DNA of 64,000 nucleotides from Aureispira sp. CCB-QB1. GTDB taxonomy: Bacteria; Bacteroidota; Bacteroidia; Chitinophagales; Saprospiraceae. The position numbers and the translations under genes were made by a program. The notes under the pieces were generated by a model. The model had not been told where the DNA came from. It searched no databases and was given only the letters and a program-made list of their open reading frames with translations. The stretch covers positions 124,001 to 188,000 of the forward strand of contig NZ_JHBV01000042.1 of NCBI RefSeq assembly GCF_000724545.1, read 5' to 3'. Position 1 is the stretch's first letter. Each line of letters starts with the position of its first letter. Of the stretch, positions 56,327-64,000 are shown in pieces.

Positions 56327-56344
56327 ATTCTCCATAACGCTTTT
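56310..56344. terminator. Bidirectional terminator between PAP2 and SPFH genes
   Basis: AAAAGCGTTA (56310-56319) pairs with TAACGCTTTT (56335-56344) around 15 nt. A-runs and T-runs on either side let it end the plus-strand PAP2 gene and the minus-strand SPFH gene. Confidence 0.85.
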
Positions 56345-56402
56345 AGAAGCTTATTGATAATTGTTTGGTAATTGATCAAAAGGGTCACCTTTTGACAGTC
56401 AC

Positions 56403-57383
56403 TTAATCTAAGCTTTTATTAATATCTAAAATATCCTTTTCTTTCTGAGCAAATGTTTTCTTAACAGTGGGAATCTTAGTACGATCTTTACTCAATCGAT
56501 TAATTTCGTCAGCCATTAAATTACCTTCCATAAGTTGTTGTTGCAAATTTTGTAAATTGCCAGGAGAATAAGGAACAATAATAGAGCTGTTTTTCTCTCC
56601 AACTTCCTTGATGGTATCGTAATGTTGTGTTAATAGAACGAACTGCATAATTTCGATTGGAGATACATCGTTAAGTGTGTTGCTAAAATCTTCTACAGAA
56701 TCTGCAAAACCTTTGATGATTGCTAAACGTTGTTCGGCAACCCCTTCTCCTTGCAAACGTTTGGATTCTTTATCGGCTTCCGCATCTTTAATTTTTGCAA
56801 TTTTTCGTCCTTCTGCATCTTCATAAATCGCCTCTTTGTTGCGTTTAGCAGCATTGATTCGGTTCATAGATTCTTTTACCATTGCATCGGGATCAATGTC
56901 AGTAATCAAGGTTTGGACAATACGATAACCGTATTTTTCCATATGTTCAGACAACTCTGTCTTTACTGCTGTAGCAATATCGTCCTTACGAGCAAATACA
57001 TCATCCAATTCTAATTTAGGAACTTCAGCGCGAACGGTATCAAAAATATACGAAGATATTTGACTATATGGATCGTCCAATTCATAGAAAGCTTCTTTTA
57101 CCTTACTCTTCATGATTTGCACATGTACCGAAACTTGTAGTTTTACAAATACATCATCTTTTGTTTTTGTCTCAATATGGATGTCCAACTGTTGAACTTT
57201 GAGGTTAACGGTTCCTGCAACAGTTTCTAAGATGGGAACACAAAAGTTAATACCTGGGTGTAAAATTCTGTTAAAACTACCCAAGCGTTGAACAATTTTT
57301 GCTGATTTTTCTTGAACTACTTTTACTGTGGAAAAGAGAAAAAACAGAAAAACAACCGCAGTGACAATAATAAATGGATCCAT
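56403..57383 (-). CDS. SPFH/Band 7 (stomatin-like, QmcA type) membrane protein
   Basis: A 326-aa protein with an N-terminal membrane helix (FIIVTAVVFLFFLFSTV), then the Band 7 domain (VVQEKSAKIVQRLGSFNRIL; VKLQVSVHVQIMKSKV; PKLELDDVFARKDDIATAV), a coiled-coil region (AKRNKEAIYEDAEGRKIAKI) and a tail. Such proteins organise membrane microdomains or regulate proteases. ATG at 57383 is the preferred start because the longer frame starts at TTG and adds 35 residues with no clear function. It is monocistronic. Confidence 0.88.
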   Translation of the reverse strand: MDPFIIVTAVVFLFFLFSTVKVVQEKSAKIVQRLGSFNRILHPGINFCVPILETVAGTVNLKVQQLDIHIETKTKDDVFVKLQVSVHVQIMKSKVKEAFYELDDPYSQISSYIFDTVRAEVPKLELDDVFARKDDIATAVKTELSEHMEKYGYRIVQTLITDIDPDAMVKESMNRINAAKRNKEAIYEDAEGRKIAKIKDAEADKESKRLQGEGVAEQRLAIIKGFADSVEDFSNTLNDVSPIEIMQFVLLTQHYDTIKEVGEKNSSIIVPYSPGNLQNLQQQLMEGNLMADEINRLSKDRTKIPTVKKTFAQKEKDILDINKSLD

Positions 57384-57552
57384 AGACGCTGATATTTTGA
57401 GAAGGTTATTAATTAAGATTAAAAATAGATATTGTCCAGCCTTTTTAAGTATTTTGTGTGCCAAACGATGATTAATATAGAGAATCAATCATTATCTAAT
57501 ATAATAAATAATGTGGAACGATGAATAAGAGTTCCCAATAATCATAAAAAAG

Positions 57553-57852
57553 ATGCGAATTACATTTGTTTTGATAATACTGAGTTGGTATGTATGGGCT
57601 TGTTCTGCACCCGAGAGTAAACGCCAAACCATTTCAGGAGTAGAGATTTATAAAACACGTTGTGTGACTTGCCATGGAACCGATGGTAGAATGGGAATGA
57701 ATGGCGCCAAAGAATTACCTGACTCGCCTTTGAATGCGGCGCAACGAATAGAGGTGGTCACACATGGTAGAAACATTATGCCTGGATTCAAAGAAATGTT
57801 ATCAGAAGAAGAAATAAAGGCAGTTGTAGAGTTTACAATGACTTTAAAGTAA
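57553..57852 (+). CDS. Monohaem c-type cytochrome, lipoprotein
   Basis: A 99-aa protein with a signal peptide ending in the lipobox-like WACSAPES, then the haem motif CVTCHG and a distal Met in NIMPGFKEM. It carries electrons in the periplasm or at the membrane. The partner is unknown; no oxidase or reductase gene is beside it. The GNAT remnant follows after 15 nt. Confidence 0.85.
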   Translation: MRITFVLIILSWYVWACSAPESKRQTISGVEIYKTRCVTCHGTDGRMGMNGAKELPDSPLNAAQRIEVVTHGRNIMPGFKEMLSEEEIKAVVEFTMTLK

Positions 57853-57867
57853 ATAGTAGTAGGATGT

Positions 57868-58419
57868 ATGAAAAAGATGATCGAATCTAAACGGTGGGTA
57901 ATCCGATTATTGGGAAAAAAGGATGCAGCGAAACTTCAGCAGTATTATAGTAAGAACAAAGCTTTTTTTTAACCTTGGATGCCAACGTATGCGCCCAATC
58001 GATTTCAATTAGAATATATAGAAGCCAGTATTGTCGTTTCGCTCGATCATTATCAAAAAGGAGTTTTGCTTCCTTTTATAGTATTACATCCTATAACTGA
58101 TGAGCTAATAGGCACCATTACCTATTCTCAAATTCAAAGAGGAGTTGCTCAATATTGTTGTGTAGGATATAATATATCTGAAACTTGGAATGGTATGGGT
58201 GTCGCAACAGAGGCTTTGGAAGCAACCAATCGTTATGTTTTTGAAGTGTTGAACTTGCATCGGATAGAGGCTAATATATTGCCTGTCAATAAGGGATCTA
58301 TTCGAGTAGTAGAAAAGTTGGGCTTTGAAAAAGAAGGGATTTGTAAGGCTTTGTTAAAAATTGATGGACATTGGCAAGACCATATAAGATATGCTTTAAT
58401 TAATCCTCTAGTTGAATAA
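57868..58419 (+). pseudogene. GNAT N-acetyltransferase (RimJ/RimL type) interrupted by an in-frame stop
   Basis: A continuous GNAT reading frame runs from ATG 57868 to the stop at 58417-58419, apart from one TAA at 57970-57972. Residues before it (SKRWVIRLLGKKDAAKLQQYY, ending NKAFF) and after it (PWMPTYAPNRFQLEYIEAS...) join as a normal RimJ/RimL protein: the family motif FF-x-PWMP spans the stop. The acetyl-CoA-binding core GVATEALEAT and the C-terminal strand GFEKEGICKALLK are intact. The stop follows a run of eight T. A single substitution (for example AAA or GAA to TAA) explains it; an indel would shift the frame, which has not happened. Translation might restart at ATG 57979, but that product would lack the first strand and helix. 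Confidence 0.75.
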
Positions 58420-58462
58420 TAACCTACTAGAGTCGAGCCGATAGTATCAAACTCCAACAACT

Positions 58463-59098
58463 ATGTATTATCCAATTAAGATTCCAAAGTGGTTTCAAAA
58501 ACTTTTTCCAGCTTATCTGTGGAGAGGGGCAACAGGGCAAAATAAAAAACAACTTTATTTGACATTTGATGATGGTCCGATTCCACAAATAACGCCTTGG
58601 GTATTGGATCAACTTAGAGCATATAAGGCCAAAGCAACTTTCTTTTGTGTTGGTGCCAATGTGCAAAAAAACAAAGCAATTTATCAACGGATTTTAAATG
58701 AAGGACATCAAGTCGGAAACCATACTTTTAATCATGTCAATGGTTGGAAAACAAAACACCAAGATTACATCACAAATGTTACGGCATGTAGGGAACAGGT
58801 CGAAAGCAAGCTTTTTAGACCTCCTTATGGGCGCCTAAAATGGCAGCAAGCCAAGGAACTACGCAAGGATTATAAGATTGTAATGTGGGAAGTTTTGGCA
58901 GGCGATTTTGATGCTTCTATAACAGGAGAACAGTGTTGGCAAAATGTATGTCAGTCAGCTAAAAATGGTTCTATCATAGTTTTGCACGATAGCCAAAAAT
59001 CATGGCAGCATTTGTCCTATGTATTGCCGAAGTTATTAGAACATTATCATCGACAAGGATTTACTTTTGAAGCGATAACTATAGAAGACGAAAGCTAG
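58463..59098 (+). CDS. Polysaccharide deacetylase (NodB-type)
   Basis: A 211-aa carbohydrate esterase 4 protein. LYLTFDDGPIP supplies the catalytic and metal Asp pair, HTFNHVNG the His ligands, FRPPYGRLK the third motif, and VLHDSQKS the C-terminal His. It removes acetyl groups from chitin-like or peptidoglycan sugars. There is no signal peptide, so it may be cytoplasmic or membrane-peripheral. It converges with the membrane-protein gene, 9 nt between stops, and may serve the neighbouring glycan genes. Confidence 0.9.
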   Translation: MYYPIKIPKWFQKLFPAYLWRGATGQNKKQLYLTFDDGPIPQITPWVLDQLRAYKAKATFFCVGANVQKNKAIYQRILNEGHQVGNHTFNHVNGWKTKHQDYITNVTACREQVESKLFRPPYGRLKWQQAKELRKDYKIVMWEVLAGDFDASITGEQCWQNVCQSAKNGSIIVLHDSQKSWQHLSYVLPKLLEHYHRQGFTFEAITIEDES

Positions 59099-59107
59099 AG
59101 CAATACC

Positions 59108-60508
59108 CTAGTTTAGAGGTACCGTTTGTATTGTTGTATTGGGACTTGAAAGCGGTGGTGGCGGAGCAACTTTAGGCTTTCGTACTTTGTCCAGTAACAA
59201 AACCATAGCAATGTAATAAAATGGTAAACAAGGAATTTTATACCGAGCTAAGGCACCAAAATTAAAGGAAGTGAAGCCAACTGCAAAGGCAAAAATAATC
59301 GCAAAAATTAAACAGAACAGAATAACAGGATCACTGAATATGGCTTTTAACGTTTTAAAAACACCTACTTTAAAAAATACGTAGATGGTGAAACCTAACG
59401 TAAATAAGGCTTCGGCAGCTGATGGCAAAACGATGATTTTTGTGGCTTCCCAAGGATAGGGACGAAAAAGAGCTACGTTAACTGCTTTGGGAAATGTGGC
59501 AATTAAACCACCTAAAGAAGGGTCTAAAACTCCTAAATCATACCCTGTGCCATTGTCTCGTTCTGTACTCAGCTTTAACCACCACTGAACCTTTGCCGCT
59601 TCTTCCAAGAAACCTTCTAAAGTATATTCTGAAAAAACGCTGCCCAGTTGTTGTATAACAATTACGCCCCCTAAGGCTCCTACGCCAAAAAAAATAGGGG
59701 TCGCTAATTTTCTTAAAGTATCATTTTTGATGCGCTCTTTGATCATAAAAAAGACCCAAACAACAGTTGCTGGAAAAATAGCGACCAAAACATATACCTT
59801 AATATTTTTCATCAAGAAAGCTCCCATGATAATAAAAAAGATAGAACGCAGTATTTTTTTCTTTTTGCTAATCAAACTATAATAAATACCATTAACAAAA
59901 AAGCCTAAGGCTCCAATAACAATAGAATCTTTCATGATACCTGTGCTCCAAAACCACATAGAGGGCAAAAATAAAACGGCAAGTGCTATTGGAAAATGTA
60001 AGTGAGGAACGAGGTCATAAAAAACTCGATACATTGCCCAACAGCCTAAAAAACTAAAGACAGTTAAAGCAAAGGAGGTGCCTATATAAGTGCCAAACCC
60101 TAATGGGCTAACAATTCCTGCTAATTTAATTACCATTGCCTCTTTCGGGTTGACAAAGAAGCCACGTAAAGTAACCGAATTGTAAGCTTCTAAGGACCAC
60201 TGTTTATAGTCAACGGCAATAAGCTCGTAAGCGGTTCCTGGATTGTTGAGCATGGCATTGTAAATATCTCTTGCACCAAAGAAATAAAAAAAAGTATCTC
60301 CATAACCATAATAATATTGATACATCAATGCGGTTAGGATGGCTCCCAACAAGCGAAGACCTAATGCAGGTAGAAAATATTTTTTTATAATATCGTTGGA
60401 GTACTTTCTGTTTCGGTAGAAATAGAAAATGAGCACCCAGATCACCAAGAAAAAAGGCAATAAGATAAAATCTTTCGTATAAAGTATTTGCCATGCAAGT
60501 AAAAACAT
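59108..60508 (-). CDS. Multi-pass membrane protein of unknown function
   Basis: A 466-aa protein with about ten hydrophobic spans and a large extracytoplasmic region around residues 90-130 (GYGDTFFYFFGARDIYNAML) and 290-330. Features such as the start LAWQILYTKDFILLPFF and the final Pro-rich tail do not match a family I can name. It lies between a deacetylase and a GT4 glycosyltransferase, so a role in glycan polymerisation or transport is possible but unsupported. Confidence 0.7.
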   Translation of the reverse strand: MFLLAWQILYTKDFILLPFFLVIWVLIFYFYRNRKYSNDIIKKYFLPALGLRLLGAILTALMYQYYYGYGDTFFYFFGARDIYNAMLNNPGTAYELIAVDYKQWSLEAYNSVTLRGFFVNPKEAMVIKLAGIVSPLGFGTYIGTSFALTVFSFLGCWAMYRVFYDLVPHLHFPIALAVLFLPSMWFWSTGIMKDSIVIGALGFFVNGIYYSLISKKKKILRSIFFIIMGAFLMKNIKVYVLVAIFPATVVWVFFMIKERIKNDTLRKLATPIFFGVGALGGVIVIQQLGSVFSEYTLEGFLEEAAKVQWWLKLSTERDNGTGYDLGVLDPSLGGLIATFPKAVNVALFRPYPWEATKIIVLPSAAEALFTLGFTIYVFFKVGVFKTLKAIFSDPVILFCLIFAIIFAFAVGFTSFNFGALARYKIPCLPFYYIAMVLLLDKVRKPKVAPPPPLSSPNTTIQTVPLN

Positions 60509-60698
60509 ACTAGATAAAGCTGTATTTTGTGCTTGAAAGATTAAGAGGATGTTGCGTCACCAATTTAAAGTTATCCCTTGGGTGTATGATGAAAATATAA
60601 AGGTACGCAAATATTGTATCTAGTGCAAAAATAAAACTCAAGCATTTTAATGTACCTTTGAGAAGGGGGAAATAAATAAAAGGAAGGCAGCACAAACT

Positions 60699-60718
60699 AG
60701 TAGCAGTGTTGCTAACTA
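60699..60718. repeat. R2-type fragment
   Basis: AGTAGCAGTGTTGCTAACTA is a variant of the R2 arm. It lies 60 nt upstream of R1 copy D in the region between the divergent membrane-protein and glycosyltransferase genes. Confidence 0.5.
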
Positions 60719-60777
60719 AAAGCAAAGTGCTCGCGAAGTGCCACGGAGCTAAATTGATGGGGCTTTCCAACAAACAA

Positions 60778-60849
60778 TAGTTCGTTGAAAAACTAATATA
60801 AATGTGCTTTTTTATCTTTTTGGTAAAAAAGTAAAAAAGCAACGAACTA
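60778..60849 (-). repeat. Repeat family R1, copy D, third terminal-repeat version
   Basis: A 72-bp form with perfect inverted ends TAGTTCGTTG (60778-60787) and CAACGAACTA (60840-60849). Relative to copy B, positions 3 and 5 and their partners in the other arm are changed together. The interior keeps the TTTTTTA/TAAAAAAG hairpin. It lies immediately before the glycosyltransferase start. Confidence 0.8.
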
Positions 60850-60878
60850 CTAAACAAAGTAATGTAATAATAGAAAGT

Positions 60879-62003
60879 GTGAATAAGCAACTAAAAATAG
60901 GAATTGTTTTAAATACAGCATGGAATATATACAACTTCCGATTGGGGTTGGTCAAAGCTTTATTAGCGGCAGGGCACGAGGTTTATGCTATTGCTCCAGT
61001 TGACGATTTTGTACCAGCAATAGAAGCAACAGGGTGCCAATTTGTTCCCGTTCAATACTTAAGTAGAAAAGGAGTAAATCCGATTCAAGACATGCGTTTT
61101 GGATATGAATTGTATCAAATTTATAGATCCAAAGAACTAGATGTTGTGTTGCAGTATACCATTAAACCTAATATTTATGGATGCTTAGCAGCAGGAAGAG
61201 CTAAGGTAAAGAGCATTTCAACGGTGACGGGATTGGGATATAGCTTTTTGAAAGAAGGTTGGGTAAATAAAATTGTAAAATTACTGTACAAGACAGCCTT
61301 CAAATCTGGGACACGCATTGCCTTTCAGAATCGAGATGATAAAAAACTATTTGAAAATTTGACCTTGTGTCCTGCTTCCAAAACTACTCTAATCAAAGGT
61401 TCTGGGATTAATACCAGTCATTTTAAACCCATACCCAAACAAAAGACCTATGACAAATTAATTTACCTATTTGTGGGGCGTTTGTTGTATGATAAAGGAA
61501 TCAATGAATTGTTTGAAGCGGCACAGAAATTTAAAAAACAGTGCCCTGATACAGAAATTTGGGTAGTTGGAGCGATTGATGATGGCAATCCCTCTGCTGT
61601 TAACAAAGAAGAAGTAGCAGAGCAAGAAGCCAATGGAACGATTCGTTATTGGGGTGTTTCGAAGGACGTACGCTCGATTATGCAAGAAGCAGATGTTGTG
61701 GTTTTGCCTTCTTACAGAGAAGGGTTGCCTAGAGTTATGCTGGAGAGTTTAGCAATGGCTAAGCCAATTATCACAACAGACACCGCAGGTTGTAGAGAAA
61801 CAATTCAAGATACTAAAAATGGATTTCTAGTTCCTGTGAAGGATGCAGAAGCGTTAGCCAGTGCGATGTTAAAAATGTACAACTTGACAGATGAAGAAAG
61901 AAAAAATATGGGGAAAGTTGGACGAGAAATGGCTTTGCAAGAGTTTGATGAGCAGGCTATTATAAAACGCTATTTTGAAGAAATACAAAACATGACGTCA
62001 TAA
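60879..62003 (+). CDS. Glycosyltransferase family 4
   Basis: A GT-B retaining glycosyltransferase, probably for surface glycan. LKIGIVLNTAWNIYN opens the N-terminal Rossmann half, FVGRLLYDKGINEL opens the C-terminal half, and EGLPRVMLESLAMAKPI holds the E-x7-E motif. An open frame extends to ATG 60804, but that part crosses repeat copy D and is Lys/Gln/Thr-rich, so GTG at 60879 is taken as the start. This gives 374 aa, typical for the family. A deacetylase lies about 1.8 kb upstream. Sugar and acceptor are unknown. Confidence 0.88.
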   Translation: MNKQLKIGIVLNTAWNIYNFRLGLVKALLAAGHEVYAIAPVDDFVPAIEATGCQFVPVQYLSRKGVNPIQDMRFGYELYQIYRSKELDVVLQYTIKPNIYGCLAAGRAKVKSISTVTGLGYSFLKEGWVNKIVKLLYKTAFKSGTRIAFQNRDDKKLFENLTLCPASKTTLIKGSGINTSHFKPIPKQKTYDKLIYLFVGRLLYDKGINELFEAAQKFKKQCPDTEIWVVGAIDDGNPSAVNKEEVAEQEANGTIRYWGVSKDVRSIMQEADVVVLPSYREGLPRVMLESLAMAKPIITTDTAGCRETIQDTKNGFLVPVKDAEALASAMLKMYNLTDEERKNMGKVGREMALQEFDEQAIIKRYFEEIQNMTS

Positions 62004-62013
62004 GACACCATCC

Positions 62014-63747
62014 CTATAATTTTAATTGCAAGTTGGGTATTAATTCTTTTATTTTTTCGAGTAATTTTTTGTTTTCTAAAAGGTTATAATTCCCTTTTAA
62101 GATCAGGACTTTTAATTGGTTGAGTTTGGGGAGCAATTTAGTAGAAATAGATCGCAATTGATAGTTGTAAGATAAATCTAAGATTTCCAATTCATCTAAT
62201 TCAAAGAGCGAAGTTGGCAAGGTTGTTAGACCAATTTGAGAAAGAGACAATTGCTTGTCTTTGACGCGTTCTCTAAGTAGTTCAATGCTTTCTTTTTGAG
62301 GGAGTTCTGACAAAAGAAAGGTAAACCCTTTTTTATAGGTTTTGTATCCGTGCCAAGCTATTTTTAAGCAATCCAATTCTGTGCGCCTTTGCAAGCTTCT
62401 TAATTTGCGTTTTATACCTACCTCAGATGCATATTTTGAAAAAATGACTTGATTTTTTTTGAGCTCATCGACAAGATTAATAGAGCCATATTGCCGAATT
62501 AGACGTTCTGACTCTCGATGTATGGCGTTGTTATCGGTTTGTCGATGCGCCAAGAACAACTCTGTAAGCAATTCCATCGGAAAACCTCCCTGTTTGAACA
62601 GCGTTAAGGCTAATAAAATATTTTCATCTTGACCAGATAACAATAGTTGCCCAATATGCTCCGTGTTGACATCTGCATCATCTACTAAGTATTGCTCCGA
62701 ATTACTATTGATAAAATTCAAAACATATTGTTCTGATAAAATTGGTATTTGTTGCTCCAAAGCATCTAGATAAGCACCATGAGATAGTTGCCCTAGCAGT
62801 AGATGGGTAGTTTGGGATGTTATTTTAGAACTGTATTTAATTCCTTGTGCTTTCAGTTTTTTGCGCAACTCTTGTTTGTTAATGCCAATTTTGCCAGCAA
62901 CAGCTAGTTGTGCACCTTTTAGAAGGGGAGAAGTCGTATTTTTTGTCCATCTATTGTGATAATACTCTAAAGCTTTGAGCCTAATAATCTCCAACAACTT
63001 AATATCAGTTGTTTTCAAAATCATTTCTTGCGTAACAAAACGATCTAATTTGGTCATATTACCAGCTAACAAATTGAACAAAACAGCTCTAAAAGTCCAA
63101 TCAAATTGATGTTTTCGGCAAATGTTTAATAAATTATAGTAATACTTCTTTTCTAATGTGCTATGACCATACAAATAAGGGATGTTAGCACAAAAAATAG
63201 GATGCTTTTTAATTAGTTGATTATAAAGTTTTTTAGGAAGTGCCAACTCAGATAAAGTATGCAGCTCTGCAATCTCTACAGGAAGTGCTTTTAGTTTGGC
63301 ACGCAATAAATTGACGTATTTTAATGATTTAATAGAGTTGAGGACAGCCCATTCGTGTATGTCGTTTTCAAAATGAGAGCCATTAAAATCCAATTCTTCG
63401 AGGCGAGGAAGATCAGCAAGGGATCGAGGGATGGAGGACAAAGAATGCTCCTGCAAGCCCAAGGTTTTTAAGCATTTTAACTTTCCGATGGAGGGCAAAA
63501 TAGCATTTGCTTCTACTCCTCTAAATACCAATGTTTGTAGTTTAGGAAGTGTCAGGATAGAAGCGGGAATAGTGACTCTAAAGTAACTCTCTAAAAAATA
63601 AAGTTCTTCGAGGTTAATACATTTACTAATTAACTCGCCAAAACGCTTAGATTTGTAGTAACTATTTGTCCGAATACAAACAATTTCTTCGTAGTCATCT
63701 ACAGTTTCCAAGTCATCGATGCTATATAAGGTAATTCGTTGCTTCAT
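62014..63747 (-). CDS. Leucine-rich repeat protein with internal BRCT domain
   Basis: A 577-aa protein. LRR units lie at about 40-175 (CLKTLGLQEHSLSSIPRSL; RLEELDFNGSHF) and again at about 505-577 (LTTLPTSLFELDELEILDLS). Residues about 275-350 resemble a BRCT domain (LLKGAQLAVAGKIGINKQEL; TTHLLLGQLSHGAYLDALEQ), a fold mostly found in DNA ligase and repair proteins. A segment near residue 370 (GQDENILLALTLFKQGGFP) resembles the N-terminal helix of the LRR protein at 1414-2583. There is no signal peptide. The combination is unusual, and its role is unknown. Confidence 0.82.
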   Translation of the reverse strand: MKQRITLYSIDDLETVDDYEEIVCIRTNSYYKSKRFGELISKCINLEELYFLESYFRVTIPASILTLPKLQTLVFRGVEANAILPSIGKLKCLKTLGLQEHSLSSIPRSLADLPRLEELDFNGSHFENDIHEWAVLNSIKSLKYVNLLRAKLKALPVEIAELHTLSELALPKKLYNQLIKKHPIFCANIPYLYGHSTLEKKYYYNLLNICRKHQFDWTFRAVLFNLLAGNMTKLDRFVTQEMILKTTDIKLLEIIRLKALEYYHNRWTKNTTSPLLKGAQLAVAGKIGINKQELRKKLKAQGIKYSSKITSQTTHLLLGQLSHGAYLDALEQQIPILSEQYVLNFINSNSEQYLVDDADVNTEHIGQLLLSGQDENILLALTLFKQGGFPMELLTELFLAHRQTDNNAIHRESERLIRQYGSINLVDELKKNQVIFSKYASEVGIKRKLRSLQRRTELDCLKIAWHGYKTYKKGFTFLLSELPQKESIELLRERVKDKQLSLSQIGLTTLPTSLFELDELEILDLSYNYQLRSISTKLLPKLNQLKVLILKGNYNLLENKKLLEKIKELIPNLQLKL

Positions 63748-63837
63748 GCATTAAAAATAACTTTTTTCTACAGAAAAAAAGATAATTGATTCAAAGTTCT
63801 CATCCTAAAATGCTTGCTTTGAGGCATTTTTTCTAAA

Positions 63838-63871
63838 AACAAAATGCCAACACTTTTGGGAGTGTTGGCAT
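63838..63871 (-). terminator. Intrinsic terminator of the gene at the window's right edge
   Basis: ATGCCAACACT (63844-63854) pairs with AGTGTTGGCAT (63861-63871) around a 6-nt loop. On the minus strand TTTTGTTTTTAG follows. It lies 25 nt past the stop of the partial gene. Confidence 0.85.
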
Positions 63872-63895
63872 ACATTATTGTATTCTTATTAAAAT

Positions 63896-64000
63896 CTATT
63901 TTTTAGTAGATTTTTTCTTTTTCTTAACTGTAATAATCATTTCATCTTCTTCGCCCAAAGTTGCAATCAAGGTTGCCCCTTCCTCTAAAGTAGCTTGATT
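63896..64000 (-). CDS. C-terminal end of an unidentified protein (partial)
   Basis: Reading from the window edge, the minus strand gives an uninterrupted 34-residue C-terminus followed by TAG (complement of CTA at 63896-63898). It has an acidic stretch (LGEEDEMIITV) then a basic Lys tail (KKKKKSTKK). The rest of the gene is outside the window. A terminator follows, which supports a real gene end. Family unknown. Confidence 0.6.
   Translation of the reverse strand, partial: NQATLEEGATLIATLGEEDEMIITVKKKKKSTKK

Noticed and set aside
57979-58419. The GNAT gene as a normal 146-aa protein starting at ATG 57979
   Set aside because: The upstream in-frame sequence before the stop continues the family motif (FF-x-PWMP) and the N-terminal strand, so the intact gene was longer. 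I recorded a broken gene instead.
1-64000. CRISPR arrays, prophage and plasmid genes
   Set aside because: No regularly spaced direct repeats of CRISPR type, no phage structural or integrase genes, and no replication or partition genes of plasmids were seen; the tandem repeats present are short hairpin families.

Overview
The window is AT-rich bacterial DNA from a member of the Bacteroidota. The signs are a PorP/SprF protein paired with a TPR/PD40/OmpA protein of the type IX secretion (gliding) type, Bacteroidota promoters (TTG, 20 bp, TAnnTTTG) in front of an RNA locus and a tetR gene, WbqC, DUF1295 and MbnP families, and A-rich leaders instead of strong Shine-Dalgarno sites. The leucine-rich-repeat proteins and the many structured intergenic repeats suggest a Saprospiraceae/Aureispira-like genome, but that rank is an inference. 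I see no rRNA, CRISPR array, transposase or prophage; this looks like chromosome.

Layout. 0.1-9.5 kb is mostly minus strand: an exonuclease, an LRR protein, a permuted NlpC/P60-like lipoprotein, a BaiN/HI0933 flavoprotein, PriA, a fatty-acid desaturase and a secreted protein. 9.9-17.5 kb holds a PlsC acyltransferase, a lone cytochrome oxidase subunit III, a long AsmA-like protein, two identical tRNA-Val(UAC) genes, and an overlapping pair made of a lipocalin-like protein and an SDR. 17.6-25.3 kb has two envelope proteins (one a probable zinc protease), WbqC, and the PorP plus PorE-like pair. 25.5-28.3 kb is a two-gene cassette of unrecognised helical/repeat proteins. 28.4-35 kb holds a TPR protein, DUF1295, an MFS transporter, DUF2007, a small outer-membrane barrel and an acyl-CoA dehydrogenase. 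35.2-38.0 kb is a metal cassette: a Cys-rich CxGKC membrane protein, MbnP and the dihaem MbnH. 38.2-40.2 kb contains an FAH hydrolase and a well-delimited candidate non-coding RNA. 40.2-47.7 kb is a TetR-led export operon (LolA-like carrier, two FtsX-type permeases, ATPase, outer-membrane barrel) followed by an alpha/beta hydrolase and a macro-domain protein. 48.2-50.5 kb is cobT-cobS-cobC, the end of cobalamin assembly. 50.5-64 kb holds a DMT transporter, methionine aminopeptidase, an LptF/G-like permease, a PAP2 phosphatase, an SPFH protein, a haem c lipoprotein, a GNAT gene broken by an in-frame stop, a polysaccharide deacetylase, a multi-pass membrane protein, a GT4 glycosyltransferase and an LRR-BRCT protein.

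The most interesting signals are in the intergenic DNA. A family of roughly 50-150 bp elements recurs at about eight places. Their 10-bp terminal inverted repeats differ between copies, but the two ends of each copy change together, so base pairing is kept. A related hairpin family (core GCAGCAAAGCTAACTA) sits beside or inside them. Between 39.1 and 39.5 kb a consensus promoter, nested long-range helices and an intrinsic terminator define a transcript of about 350 nt with no gene in it. The tetR promoter carries repeated TTACGTTT half-sites over both promoter boxes. No database search was possible, so all family names come from motifs and overall sequence character.
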